DNA from: Acidobacteriota bacterium
Lineage (GTDB): Bacteria > Acidobacteriota > Vicinamibacteria > Vicinamibacterales > UBA823
NCBI GenBank assembly: GCA_002730525.1
Contig: PCAK01000040.1
Location: 62,001 to 126,000, forward strand
DNA: 64,000 bases
Reading direction: 5' to 3'
A model generated the notes under the pieces. That model saw nothing but the letters and a program-made list of their open reading frames with translations. It was not told where the DNA came from and did not search any database. The position numbers were made by a program, and so were the translations under genes. Every line of letters starts with the position of its first letter. The first letter of the stretch is position 1. Shown here one piece after another: positions 54,474 through 63,100 of this stretch.

Positions 54474-55412
54474 ATGGAACACGGAACACGAGTCGCCACG
54501 TTCGTGATCAGCATGGCGGTGCTCGCCGGTGCGTTGCTGCGGCCCGCCACGCTCGGCGCGCAGGTACCACAGAGTCCGTCGCCGATGGTCGACACGACCA
54601 GGCCGCATCCCCGTATCGAACCGCCGATCGCCGACGGCCAGCGAGAGTCGCTCGCTGTCGGCACGCTGTTCGTGCCCGGCAACTTCAGCGGCCAGGAGAT
54701 CGTGCCGCTCATCGTCAACTTTCACCACGCCTACTGGCTAGGAGAGCACTACGTGTCGCAGTTGGTCCCCGACGCGGCGCTGGTCATGGTGCCACTGGGT
54801 GCCGGCTCCCGGATCTACAGCGACGCGTTCGCCGATCCCGACGTGTTCAGCACGATGATCGACGAGGTCGAACTCGCGCTCGAGTGGATTGGTGGGGGCG
54901 AGACCACCGTGGGCAAGATTCTCCTCAGCTCGTTCAGTGCGGGCTACGGTGCGACGCGCGCCATCCTCCGGCATCCCGAGCACTACGCGCGGGTCGATGG
55001 CATCCTGCTGGCCGACGGCCTGCACGCCGCCTACGTGGAGGGCGCCGCCCCCCCGCGGCCGGGCGGAGAGTCACCGGCGGTGGTCGCCGAGGATCTGGAG
55101 GTGTTTGCGCGCTTCGCCGCCGATGCGGTGGCGGAACGGAAGCTGATGTGGGTGACGCACTCGGAGGTCTTTCCGGGGACCTACGCGAGCACGACGGAGA
55201 CCGCGGACTATCTCCTGGGCCGGCTCGGCCTCGCACGGGCGCCAGGCCTCAGCGAGGGCCCCGTCGGGATGCAGCAGCTGAGCGCGGTCGAGCAGGGGAG
55301 TTTTCTGCTGGCCGGCTTTGCGGGCAATACGGCGCCCGACCATCTCGACCATCAGTACGCGCTTGGCCACTGGCTGGGTCGTCTCAGGCGGTGGCTACTG
55401 CGCGCCGACTGA
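54474..55412 (+). CDS. Exported alpha/beta-hydrolase-like protein of unknown function
   Basis: 312 aa from the ATG at 54474; an in-frame GTG at 54462 is possible. The signal peptide ends LGAQ. The fold cues are those of an alpha/beta hydrolase: a beta strand LIVNFHHAYW, then SSFSAGYGATRAIL with the presumed nucleophile Ser in FSAGY, an Asp in DGILLADGLHAAY, and a late His (PDHLDHQYALGHW). No closer family is recognised, and the nucleophile elbow is SxSxG rather than the usual GxSxG. Its neighbours do not indicate a substrate. Confidence 0.65.
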   Translation: MEHGTRVATFVISMAVLAGALLRPATLGAQVPQSPSPMVDTTRPHPRIEPPIADGQRESLAVGTLFVPGNFSGQEIVPLIVNFHHAYWLGEHYVSQLVPDAALVMVPLGAGSRIYSDAFADPDVFSTMIDEVELALEWIGGGETTVGKILLSSFSAGYGATRAILRHPEHYARVDGILLADGLHAAYVEGAAPPRPGGESPAVVAEDLEVFARFAADAVAERKLMWVTHSEVFPGTYASTTETADYLLGRLGLARAPGLSEGPVGMQQLSAVEQGSFLLAGFAGNTAPDHLDHQYALGHWLGRLRRWLLRAD

Positions 55413-55447
55413 TCCCACCCGCGCCGGACCTCGCCCGCGGCCGAGCC

Positions 55448-56344
55448 TCAGTCGTCAGCCAGCGGCGCGCGCCGCGTCATCAGGAAGGCGAGCAGATCGG
55501 CGGTTTGCCCAGGCCGGAGCGCCAACCGGGGCATGCCCACCCGCCGCATCTCCTGGTCCATGGCTGCCGCGTGGTTCCACATCGAGGCCATCAGCGACAG
55601 CGGATCGCCGATGCCGGGTGCCGTCGCGAGATCCGGCCCGACGCGTGAGCCGCCGCCGAGCGTGTGGCAGACCGCGCAGTTGCCGGCCCAGACTTCCGCC
55701 CCGCGCGCCGGCGTCGCCCTGACGTTCGCCCAGTCGGCGAAGGAGACGTAGGCGATCAGGTCGGCCATCTCCTGCCCGCTCATCCGCACCCTCGGGATGG
55801 CGCGCTCGACGAAGTCGGACGCCAGCCACTGACTGTGGTTCCACATGACGCCGGTCACCGGACCCACTTGCTCGTGGCAGACCGCGCAGCGCTTCTCGCG
55901 ATAGGCGCGCTCGCCCACGGCGGGGTCGCCTGGTTCTTCGCGCTCTGCGAGGTAGTAGCGCAGGATGCCGAGGTAGGCGACGAGGTCGGTCATGTCCTCG
56001 CTGGACATGGCGGTCTGCTCGAGGTCGAGATCTTGCATTCGGTCGCGCGTCGTGGGCGCGTGGTTCCAGAGCGCCCCCGCCAGGTCCAGCGCCGTCCCGC
56101 TGAAGAGCAGGCCGCTCAGGTCCGGGCCGATGTCGGGCGCCCCGCCGCCGAGCGCGTGGCATTGCCCGCAACTCCGTTCCTCGAAGAGTTCGGCCCCTGC
56201 GGTGGGACGGTCCGGCAGGTCGATCGACAGGACGACCGTCTCGGGTTGGGCCCAGACCGGCGTTGTCACCAGGGTCAGGAGCAGGACCGCCGTCGCGACG
56301 GTTCGCCCGACCGGCTGCGATTGAGATGTCGAAAGGTTTCGCAT
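55448..56344 (-). CDS. Triheme cytochrome c
   Basis: 298 aa from the ATG at 56344, with a signal peptide ending PVWAQ. Three class-I-like cytochrome c modules of about 90 residues each hold a CxxCH: CGQCH (module 1), CAVCH (module 2) and CAVCH (module 3). Each module carries the same W-N-H element after its heme motif (LWNHAP, MWNHSQ, MWNHAA) and a helical end such as MSSEDMTDLVAYL or MSGQEMADLIAYV with candidate Met ligands; the third end (LRPGQTADLLAFL) lacks the matching Met. It would be a periplasmic electron carrier. No oxidase or reductase gene is adjacent, and the partners are unknown. Confidence 0.9.
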   Translation of the reverse strand: MRNLSTSQSQPVGRTVATAVLLLTLVTTPVWAQPETVVLSIDLPDRPTAGAELFEERSCGQCHALGGGAPDIGPDLSGLLFSGTALDLAGALWNHAPTTRDRMQDLDLEQTAMSSEDMTDLVAYLGILRYYLAEREEPGDPAVGERAYREKRCAVCHEQVGPVTGVMWNHSQWLASDFVERAIPRVRMSGQEMADLIAYVSFADWANVRATPARGAEVWAGNCAVCHTLGGGSRVGPDLATAPGIGDPLSLMASMWNHAAAMDQEMRRVGMPRLALRPGQTADLLAFLMTRRAPLADD

Positions 56345-56477
56345 AATCGTGCTCCAGAGCGTGCCTCCGGCACACGAAGCAACCACCGTACCGGATGGAC
56401 GCGGTCGCCGAAGCGCCTTGGGAGCAAGGTGTTACGCCGGGTCGGTGCGACGCGGCGGGCGCGAATCGCGGGCTACC

Positions 56478-56496
56478 CCCCCAGCGATCGTGGGGG
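56478..56496 (-). terminator. GC hairpin after the phosphodiesterase-like gene
   Basis: CCCCC (56478-56482), nine-base loop, GGGGG (56492-56496), just past the stop at 56499. It lacks a T run, so it is only a possible terminator. Confidence 0.3.
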
Positions 56497-56498
56497 AA

Positions 56499-57590
56499 TC
56501 AGCGGTCGACGAGGCGTGCGATCGGCGGGCCGGCGCCCGGCGTCAGGCTGCGGAAATCGAGGCCGAGAAAGGCCGCCAGCGTCGCGGCGACCTGGTTCAG
56601 GCGGATCGGTGCGTGGTCACGCCACTCGCCTCTGAGCGCCACCGTCGGGCTGACGACGGCCATCCAGACGAACTGGGCACCTTCCGTGTCGTTCCCGTGA
56701 TCGGTCCAGTCGGCGCCGGTGTGGCCACGCCCGTGGTCCGTCGTCAGGACGATCGCGGTCCGGTCGCGATACTGGTCGTCGGCCTGCAGCCATTTCCAGA
56801 GCTGGCGCAACTGCTGGTCGTTGCGCGCGAACGCTTCAAGGGTCCGATCGTAGCGTTCGCCGTGGGCCCAGTCATCGGTTTCGCCCAGTGCCAGGTACAG
56901 CACGCGCGGGTGATGGACCGCCAGGTGCCGCATGGCGAGGGCGAACGTGTAATGGTCGTGCCTGACGTTGTCCCAGGGCGTCGGGGTGTCGAATTGCTGA
57001 CTCGACAGTTCCTGCATCACGGGATCGGGATCGTCCGACGCCTGATAGCCGGCGTTGACCGTAAAGGTACCGGCCTCGCTGGAGACGATCCAACGAAACG
57101 TCTCCCAGGCGGCGAACGCCGCGACCCGCGTGTCGTCGAGGCCCAGCTCACGTTGCAGGAACTGGAGCACCGTCGGGAACGGATAGCGGCGGTTGTCGTT
57201 GCTCGTGATCGTGTCATCGTGTGCTTCGCCGGTGAGGATCTCGGCATAGCTCGGGTAGGAGAACCGCATCCGGTTCGCGAGTTCGACGGTGCTGCCGAGC
57301 GCGCGGTTGCCGGCAATCGAGCCGTGCTCGACCATCAGCGTCTCCCAGAAGAACGGCATCAGGCGGGTCCGCCTGGCTTCCGGCGTCGGCGCCCAGAACC
57401 ACCGGTAGACTTCGGTCGACTCCGGCTCGCCGCCGTCGATCGAGGCGCGTAGGACGTCGAGATCCAGCCCGCCGAAGATCTCCTGCGTCCGCGCGCCGTC
57501 GAACGTAATGAGGATGACGTTGTCGACCGCCGGCTGCGCGTGAAGCGGCAGCGCCTGGAGTGCCGCGATGACGATGAGTCTTGCCAACAT
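56499..57590 (-). CDS. Exported alkaline-phosphatase-superfamily hydrolase
   Basis: 363 aa from the ATG at 57590, with a signal peptide ending LPLHAQ. Metal-binding motifs of the phosphodiesterase/nucleotide pyrophosphatase branch: LITFDGART (first Asp, with Thr26 of ART a possible nucleophile), GETDDWAHG and TTDHGRGHTGAD. The substrate could be a phosphodiester or a sulfate ester. The 'FDG' start and lack of a sulfatase CxPxR motif favour a phosphodiesterase. It shares its strand with the GH172 and sugar-isomerase genes upstream, which suggests one carbohydrate-related set. A REP-like palindrome lies in the 83 bp gap. Confidence 0.82.
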   Translation of the reverse strand: MLARLIVIAALQALPLHAQPAVDNVILITFDGARTQEIFGGLDLDVLRASIDGGEPESTEVYRWFWAPTPEARRTRLMPFFWETLMVEHGSIAGNRALGSTVELANRMRFSYPSYAEILTGEAHDDTITSNDNRRYPFPTVLQFLQRELGLDDTRVAAFAAWETFRWIVSSEAGTFTVNAGYQASDDPDPVMQELSSQQFDTPTPWDNVRHDHYTFALAMRHLAVHHPRVLYLALGETDDWAHGERYDRTLEAFARNDQQLRQLWKWLQADDQYRDRTAIVLTTDHGRGHTGADWTDHGNDTEGAQFVWMAVVSPTVALRGEWRDHAPIRLNQVAATLAAFLGLDFRSLTPGAGPPIARLVDR

Positions 57591-57615
57591 TCGGTAGTCC
57601 CCAGGGCCAATGTAG

Positions 57616-57635
57616 CGCAGGGCTTCAGCCCTGCG
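57616..57635. repeat. REP-like palindrome, copy 2
   Basis: Arms CGCAGGGCT / AGCCCTGCG around a TC centre. It is the reverse-strand relative of the palindrome at 1224-1243, with paired (compensatory) base changes. Confidence 0.6.
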
Positions 57636-57636
57636 A

Positions 57637-57660
57637 GGGCGAGCCCGCAGGGCGAAGGCC
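57637..57660. repeat. Dispersed short repeat, copy B
   Basis: GGGCGAGCC-type sequence with a GCAGGGCGAAGG core, one base from the REP-like palindrome. It resembles 4471-4492. Confidence 0.45.
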
Positions 57661-57673
57661 AAACACAGCTTCC

Positions 57674-58915
57674 TCAAAACGTTCGCCAGAAACTTCGCTG
57701 ACTCTCCTGGTCCGCGACCGGCAGCCGATCCGCGACCGGCAGCAACGTCGGGAACGCGCGATGCGGCAGTGTCTGGTACCAGTAGGCGACCGACGAGTAG
57801 TCGTTCGCATGGACATTGGCGTGCCCGGCCTCGATCGAGAACTTCAGTGACCGCTGGAACATGACCGGATCCTCGACGTGGTACCGGTACATCGTCCACT
57901 TGCCCGAGTAGCGCTCCGGCCCTTCCTCGGGCGCCACCGGATACGAGATCCCGTGGTAGGGCATCGAGTTGAAGCCGCCCGGGTAGCCCCACGCCGCGCA
58001 GAAGTAGTCCTCGGTACCCGTACCCATCAGCGATGGCGTCTGCTCGCCGTCGATCCAGAAGAAGTCGTCGCCCTCGCCGAACCAGTTGAAGTTCGGGATC
58101 GGGTTGAGGTGGTCGATCGACAGGTTGCAGCCGACGTAGTGGCCGCGGCCCTCGGCGTCGAGGACCAGGTAGTTCTCGGCGCCGTCGAGGTTGACCTCCT
58201 CGTTGGTCCTCGGAAAATCGTTCGCGCGGTTCGACAGATCCAGCCGCGGTGAGGTTGGATTCACTCGGCGCCAGTGCGCGTGAAACCGCAGCGCCTCGTC
58301 GATCATCGAGTCGAATGACTCGTAGTCGACGTAGTAGTAGAGCGCGAGCGTCGGTTCGTCCCCTTGATTTTCGACCGTGATCCGCGCGCCGTCGCCGAAC
58401 GCCATCGGGAAGAAGCAGTTCATCGCCGCGCGGTTCTGGCTCTCGGGTCCGCCGCCGGTGACCATGTTCAGCGGCAGCGACCAGTAGTTCGAGACCCGGC
58501 CGTGACCGACGCCGAAGAAGTCGCCGATCGGCGCCTCGACGCTCGGTTCAGACTGCCCGTCCCAGTAGGTACGCAGCACCAGCTTGCGCAGGTAGTCGGG
58601 TTCTTGATGATTGATGGTGACCCAGATGTGCCGGATGATCCCCGCGCCCTGGAGATCGGCCATGACGTGCGTCGCGCCGGGCTCGATCTGGTAGCGGTCG
58701 GCGTTCCGGCCGTCGCGGTTCCAGCTCGACTCACGCCGCCGCTGCCCCTGCCGCTGCAGGAACAGTCCGGCCAGGCCGCCCGGTGTGTTGACACGCCCTC
58801 GGCCGCCGGGCCCCTGCGCGAACGCCGGCCCGCCAACCGCCGACATCGCCGCGGCCGCGCCGCCCATGCCCAGCATGCCGCCCATGAACTTCCGACGAAA
58901 CGCGTTCTTCAACAT
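57674..58915 (-). CDS. DUF2961 / glycoside hydrolase family 172-like exported enzyme
   Basis: 413 aa from the ATG at 58915, supported by GAGAGGAAG eight bases upstream. The N-terminus is a long export signal with Met/Gly-rich core (FMGGMLGMGGAAAAMSAVGG, then AFAQG). The DUF2961 jelly-roll core follows: HIWVTINHQEPDYLRKLVL, VEAPIGDFFGVGHG, GARITVEN, WFGEGDDFFWIDG and the signature GTGTEDYFCAAWGYP with probable catalytic Glu/Asp. Family GH172 includes exo-acting fructofuranosidase/arabinofuranosidase-type enzymes. The specific glycan is unknown. It sits between the phosphodiesterase and a sugar isomerase gene, gaps 83 and 73 bp. Confidence 0.9.
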   Translation of the reverse strand: MLKNAFRRKFMGGMLGMGGAAAAMSAVGGPAFAQGPGGRGRVNTPGGLAGLFLQRQGQRRRESSWNRDGRNADRYQIEPGATHVMADLQGAGIIRHIWVTINHQEPDYLRKLVLRTYWDGQSEPSVEAPIGDFFGVGHGRVSNYWSLPLNMVTGGGPESQNRAAMNCFFPMAFGDGARITVENQGDEPTLALYYYVDYESFDSMIDEALRFHAHWRRVNPTSPRLDLSNRANDFPRTNEEVNLDGAENYLVLDAEGRGHYVGCNLSIDHLNPIPNFNWFGEGDDFFWIDGEQTPSLMGTGTEDYFCAAWGYPGGFNSMPYHGISYPVAPEEGPERYSGKWTMYRYHVEDPVMFQRSLKFSIEAGHANVHANDYSSVAYWYQTLPHRAFPTLLPVADRLPVADQESQRSFWRTF

Positions 58916-58988
58916 GGCGATCTTCCTCTCGCGTGGGTGAAACCCTTGCTTGAAGGTTCGAGGTGCAGCGTGACCGGGCAAGGCCCGG

Positions 58989-59966
58989 CTAGTACTGTCC
59001 GTCCAGATCGGTCCGGACCCGCTCGAGCAACGCCTTGGTCCTGCGGATTCCGTCCGCCTCGGCGAGTTGCCGTCCCTCGTATTCGATGCCGACCCAGCCG
59101 CGGTAGCCCGCGTCCAGCACGATCCGCATCATCCGCTCGAAATCGACCGTCGTGTTGTTGCCGTCGGCGTCGAAGTCGTGCGACTTTGCGCTGACCGCCT
59201 TGGCGTAGGGCATCATCTCGGAGACCCCCTGGTAGCTGTCGTAGGTTTCGCCGTCGCCCAGATTGAAGTTGCCGAAATCGGGCAGCGTCCCTACACGCGG
59301 GTGACCCACCATTGCCATCACGCTCGACAGCCACTGGCCGTTGCTCGACAATCCGCCGTGGTTCTCCACGATGACGTTGATGTCGTGACCGTCGGCGTAG
59401 TCGGCCAGGCGCGAGAGGCCGTCGGCGGCGTTCCTAGCCTGCTCGCCCCACGGCCCGCGGCTCCGGGCGTTGACCCGGATCGAATGGCAGCCGAGAAACG
59501 CCGCTGCGTCGACCCACTTGTGATGGTTCTCGATCGCCAGCGCCCGGCCGGCGGCGTCGGGATCGCCGAGATCGCCCTCGGCGTCGCACATGATGAGAAG
59601 GCTCGTCACCCCTTCGTCGTCGGCCCGCTGCCTGAGATCGCGCAGATAGGGCTCATCCCTCGCATGCCCAAAGAAAAAGGTATTGACGTACTCGATCCCC
59701 TCGATGCCGAAGTCGCGCCGCGCGGTGCGGGCGAAGTCGAGCGGGTGCAGCGAACCTCGAAGCACGGCGTCGGGGTCGGTCCTCAGCAGCGAATTGAAGT
59801 TATCGCGCGGCCCGAAGATCGTTCGGTTCAGCGACCACTGCGCAAGGGAGATCCGGAACAATGAATCGTTGGGCTGCTGGGCGAGCGCATCGGTCGCGCT
59901 GGGTGCGAGTCCGGCTGCGGCGGCGGTAATGCCGAGAAAGTGCCGGCGCGTGATTCGTGATTCCAT
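58989..59966 (-). CDS. Tat-exported sugar isomerase/epimerase (AP endonuclease 2-like TIM barrel)
   Basis: 325 aa. Tat signal (TRRHFLGITAAAAGLAPSA). A xylose-isomerase-like TIM barrel follows, with the usual metal/substrate acids: FGIEGIEYVN (first Glu), VIVENHGG (Glu and His), LPDFGNFNLG (Asp) and WVGIEYEG (final Glu). No DNA-repair context exists, and export argues for carbohydrate work in the periplasm, as in other Planctomycete/Acidobacteria-type proteins annotated this way. It is upstream of GH172 on the same strand and is probably the first gene of that set. Confidence 0.9.
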   Translation of the reverse strand: MESRITRRHFLGITAAAAGLAPSATDALAQQPNDSLFRISLAQWSLNRTIFGPRDNFNSLLRTDPDAVLRGSLHPLDFARTARRDFGIEGIEYVNTFFFGHARDEPYLRDLRQRADDEGVTSLLIMCDAEGDLGDPDAAGRALAIENHHKWVDAAAFLGCHSIRVNARSRGPWGEQARNAADGLSRLADYADGHDINVIVENHGGLSSNGQWLSSVMAMVGHPRVGTLPDFGNFNLGDGETYDSYQGVSEMMPYAKAVSAKSHDFDADGNNTTVDFERMMRIVLDAGYRGWVGIEYEGRQLAEADGIRRTKALLERVRTDLDGQY

Positions 59967-60131
59967 GGATCCTCGAATGGGGTCGGTTGCGGCGCCAATC
60001 GTAGCAGAAAGTGGCCAAGATCCTTGATCAATCGGCGACCACGGGCTAGTCTGGCGGATCGCTGTTTCACGGTCCCGACTGCGCGGTGCCGGGCCGTGTG
60101 CCGTAACCCCTGAACCTTTCGAGGAGCGCCG

Positions 60132-63100
60132 GTGCGTCCGTCACGTCAACGGCTCGTCCATCTCTCTGGCCTGGTGTTCTGCGTCTTCGCCCTGTCGGCC
60201 TCCCTGGTCGGTCAGGAGCCCGCCGAACCGCCTCTGTTGACGCTGGGCGCGGTCTACGACGAGGGCGCGGTGCTTCAGGACCGCAACGGTGACGGCGTCA
60301 TAGATTTCATCAACGTCCGGTTCCTCCTAGCGGATCCGCCAGGCGCCGCCGATGTCGCCGCGGCCGCCAACGTCGCCGCACGCCTCGGGTTCGAGTCGAT
60401 GGGCGTCGATCTGCCGCTGACCGGGGAAGGTGCCTCGGCTGACGCGCCGATCGTCGCGATCGGTCCCGCCGCCGCGGTCCGCGCCGGTCTCTCCGCGTCC
60501 GCGCTCGGCCTCGACGACCTGACCGCGGGCGAGGGGCTGGTGAGGGTGGCGCGCGCTGCCGGTGTGCCGGTGATCGTCGTGGCCGGTGCGGACGACGCCG
60601 GTACGCTCGCGGCCGCCGAGCTGTTCGCCGGACGGCTGCCGCGGGTCTGGGATCCGAAAGGCGCGACGCTGGCCGATGTCACCGAGGCGCTCCATGAGTT
60701 TCTGGTCCAAGAGGATGACGGAGCCGACGCGTCGGAGGATGGCGTCAGCATCGAGGTCGGTCAGGTTCGCGTCGTCGCCGGCGACGCGGCCATTGATCGA
60801 CTGGAGGCTGTGGTCGAGTTCGATTCGGTCGCGGCGCTCCGTCGAGCCGAGGCTGCGCTGAGTGAACTCGTCGCCGCTCGGTCCGCCCCGGAGAGTGACG
60901 CGGGTGCCGATGGCGATGCGGCGACTGCGGACGACGCTCCCGCGCTCTCGTACCCCGGCGCGCGTCTGCTCCAGATCGATCTGCTCGCCGAGGGTGTCGA
61001 GGTGACGATCGACTTCCCGCGCGCGAACGGTCCCGATCCGAAGCCGATGGGCGTCCGGCCGGGGGCGGGCGCCAAGCGAAACCTGGACCTGTCCTCGATC
61101 TATGCCAATGACGGCTTCCTGGGCGACGCCAACAGCGATCTGATTCCCGATCGGACCGACATCCTCCTGGTGCCGTCGGGCGACGGCGTCATGCGGACGA
61201 TCGACCTCGCGGCGCGGATCGGCGTCGAGACGACCGGCCTATCGGTACCGCTGGCGGTGCCGGCCGATGCAATCGAGAACGCCGACTCGCGTCCGACGTT
61301 GGTGCTCATCGGTACCGAGCATCCATTAGTCGACGAACTGATCGAGGACGACAAGTTCGAGCTACCCGACCTCGCGCCTGGCCAGGGACTGATTCACCTG
61401 GTGCGGCCGGCGTTCGGCAGCAAGAGCGCCATCGTCGTCACCGGAGGCGATGCGGCCGGCCTCGACCGGGCGATCCGCCAACTCGCCGAGCGGTTTCCTC
61501 ATATCTGGGCCCGCGGCAAGGACCGTCCGACGCTCGACACCGTCGAGGACGACGCGCGCAGGATGCTCTCGGGACGGACCCCGATCGGCCAGGCTGCCAC
61601 GGCGCTCTACAAGCTGGAGCAACTGGCGGCCGACCTGGCCGATCGCGACCTGGCGTCGGTCGAGGTCGCGGTCTACGTCGACAAGCCTGACGACCGGCTC
61701 GTGGGGCAGGTCCGGCGGACGGCCGAGGCGGCCTTGAGCGCGCCCGAGATCGACGTTGTCGTCGAGAGCCTCGACGTCCAGGAGGCTCGCCCGGTCAGCG
61801 TCGATGGCGCGCCGGTTGGTGGAGAGGTCCAGATTCCGTCAGAGGTCGACGAGTTCTGGCAGCGATTCCGGACCGACGTGATTCCGGCGGTCATCTGGGA
61901 CGAGCCGATCAACATCGTGGCGAGGTTGAGCGAGCCGCCCACGATGCGCGCGCGCGTCGAGCAGCAGGCGGTGCAGGAACTCGTCGACGCCGGCGCGATG
62001 CTCTCGGAAGTGTCGGTGTCGGTGTTGTCCGCTTACAAGCAGGGGTACAGCTGGCTCTACGACGCCGTGCGCCCGCGACTGGCCCGGCTGCCCGTAGCCC
62101 GTATCGAGATTCGCTTCGCCGAGATCGGTCCGCCCCCGGGCTGGCAGCAGCAGGCGATGTTCACGCCGACACGTTGGCTGCTCGAGCTGCATCCGATCGA
62201 CGAGGTCCTCGCGCGCGAACTCGACCTTCCGCTCGAGGCGATCGTGTTCGAGAAGATGCCGATCGGCTCCCCGACCTACGAAGTCATCGCCTGGGACGCG
62301 GCCGGCGGCGAGCTGCTCCGGCAGACCTTCGAGCCGGCCGTCGTCGTGCGGTCGTACTTCGACCAGTTTCCGGATTACGAGAAGGTGCGGGTCACGACCG
62401 GGTGGCTCGATGCACGGGTTGGTGACCGGCAGGTCGTCGACGCCCGGATCGTCACCGATCCCGAGCGATTCTGGGATCACTTTCAGGGTACGACGCTGCC
62501 GGCGATCTACGACTACGTGATGGCGCTCAGCGACGGCAAGCCGCGCGCCGCCGACGCGCCGCACTTTGGCGAGCTGACGGTTGAGGTGACGCTGAGCGAG
62601 CCCGACTACCAGATCGGCGTCGATCAGGAACAGATTGCGCCGATGGAGGCGCTGCACGAGGAAATCTACTTCGCGACGCTGCACTTCTTCGACGTACTGG
62701 GGCGCTATGCGCGGGGGCAGGCCTTGAACTATCCGGGTCGTGTCATCCCGATCGTGCAGGCGAAGTCGGACGGCACCGCCGGCACGGCCGCCATCCGCTT
62801 CACCGGGTTCAACTCCCCGCGCCCAGGCGTCGAGGTGCGTTACCGGGAAGTGGACGGCGGCGAGGGCGAGCGGCGCCTCGACATTCCGAAGGTGGTGCTC
62901 GAGCGGCCCGAAGCGCTCGCGGCCTACGTGCGCGCGGGACGCGACGGGCTCGAGCGACTCGATCTGCGCGTGAAGGTCGATTCCGAGCTGGACGAGCGAC
63001 GCGAGCTCGTCAAGCGGACGCGGGCCGAACGTGTCGACGAGCAGATCATGTCGGCCGCTCAGGTCGAGGCGGTCGTCGGCCACGCCGAGCGGCTCCGCGA

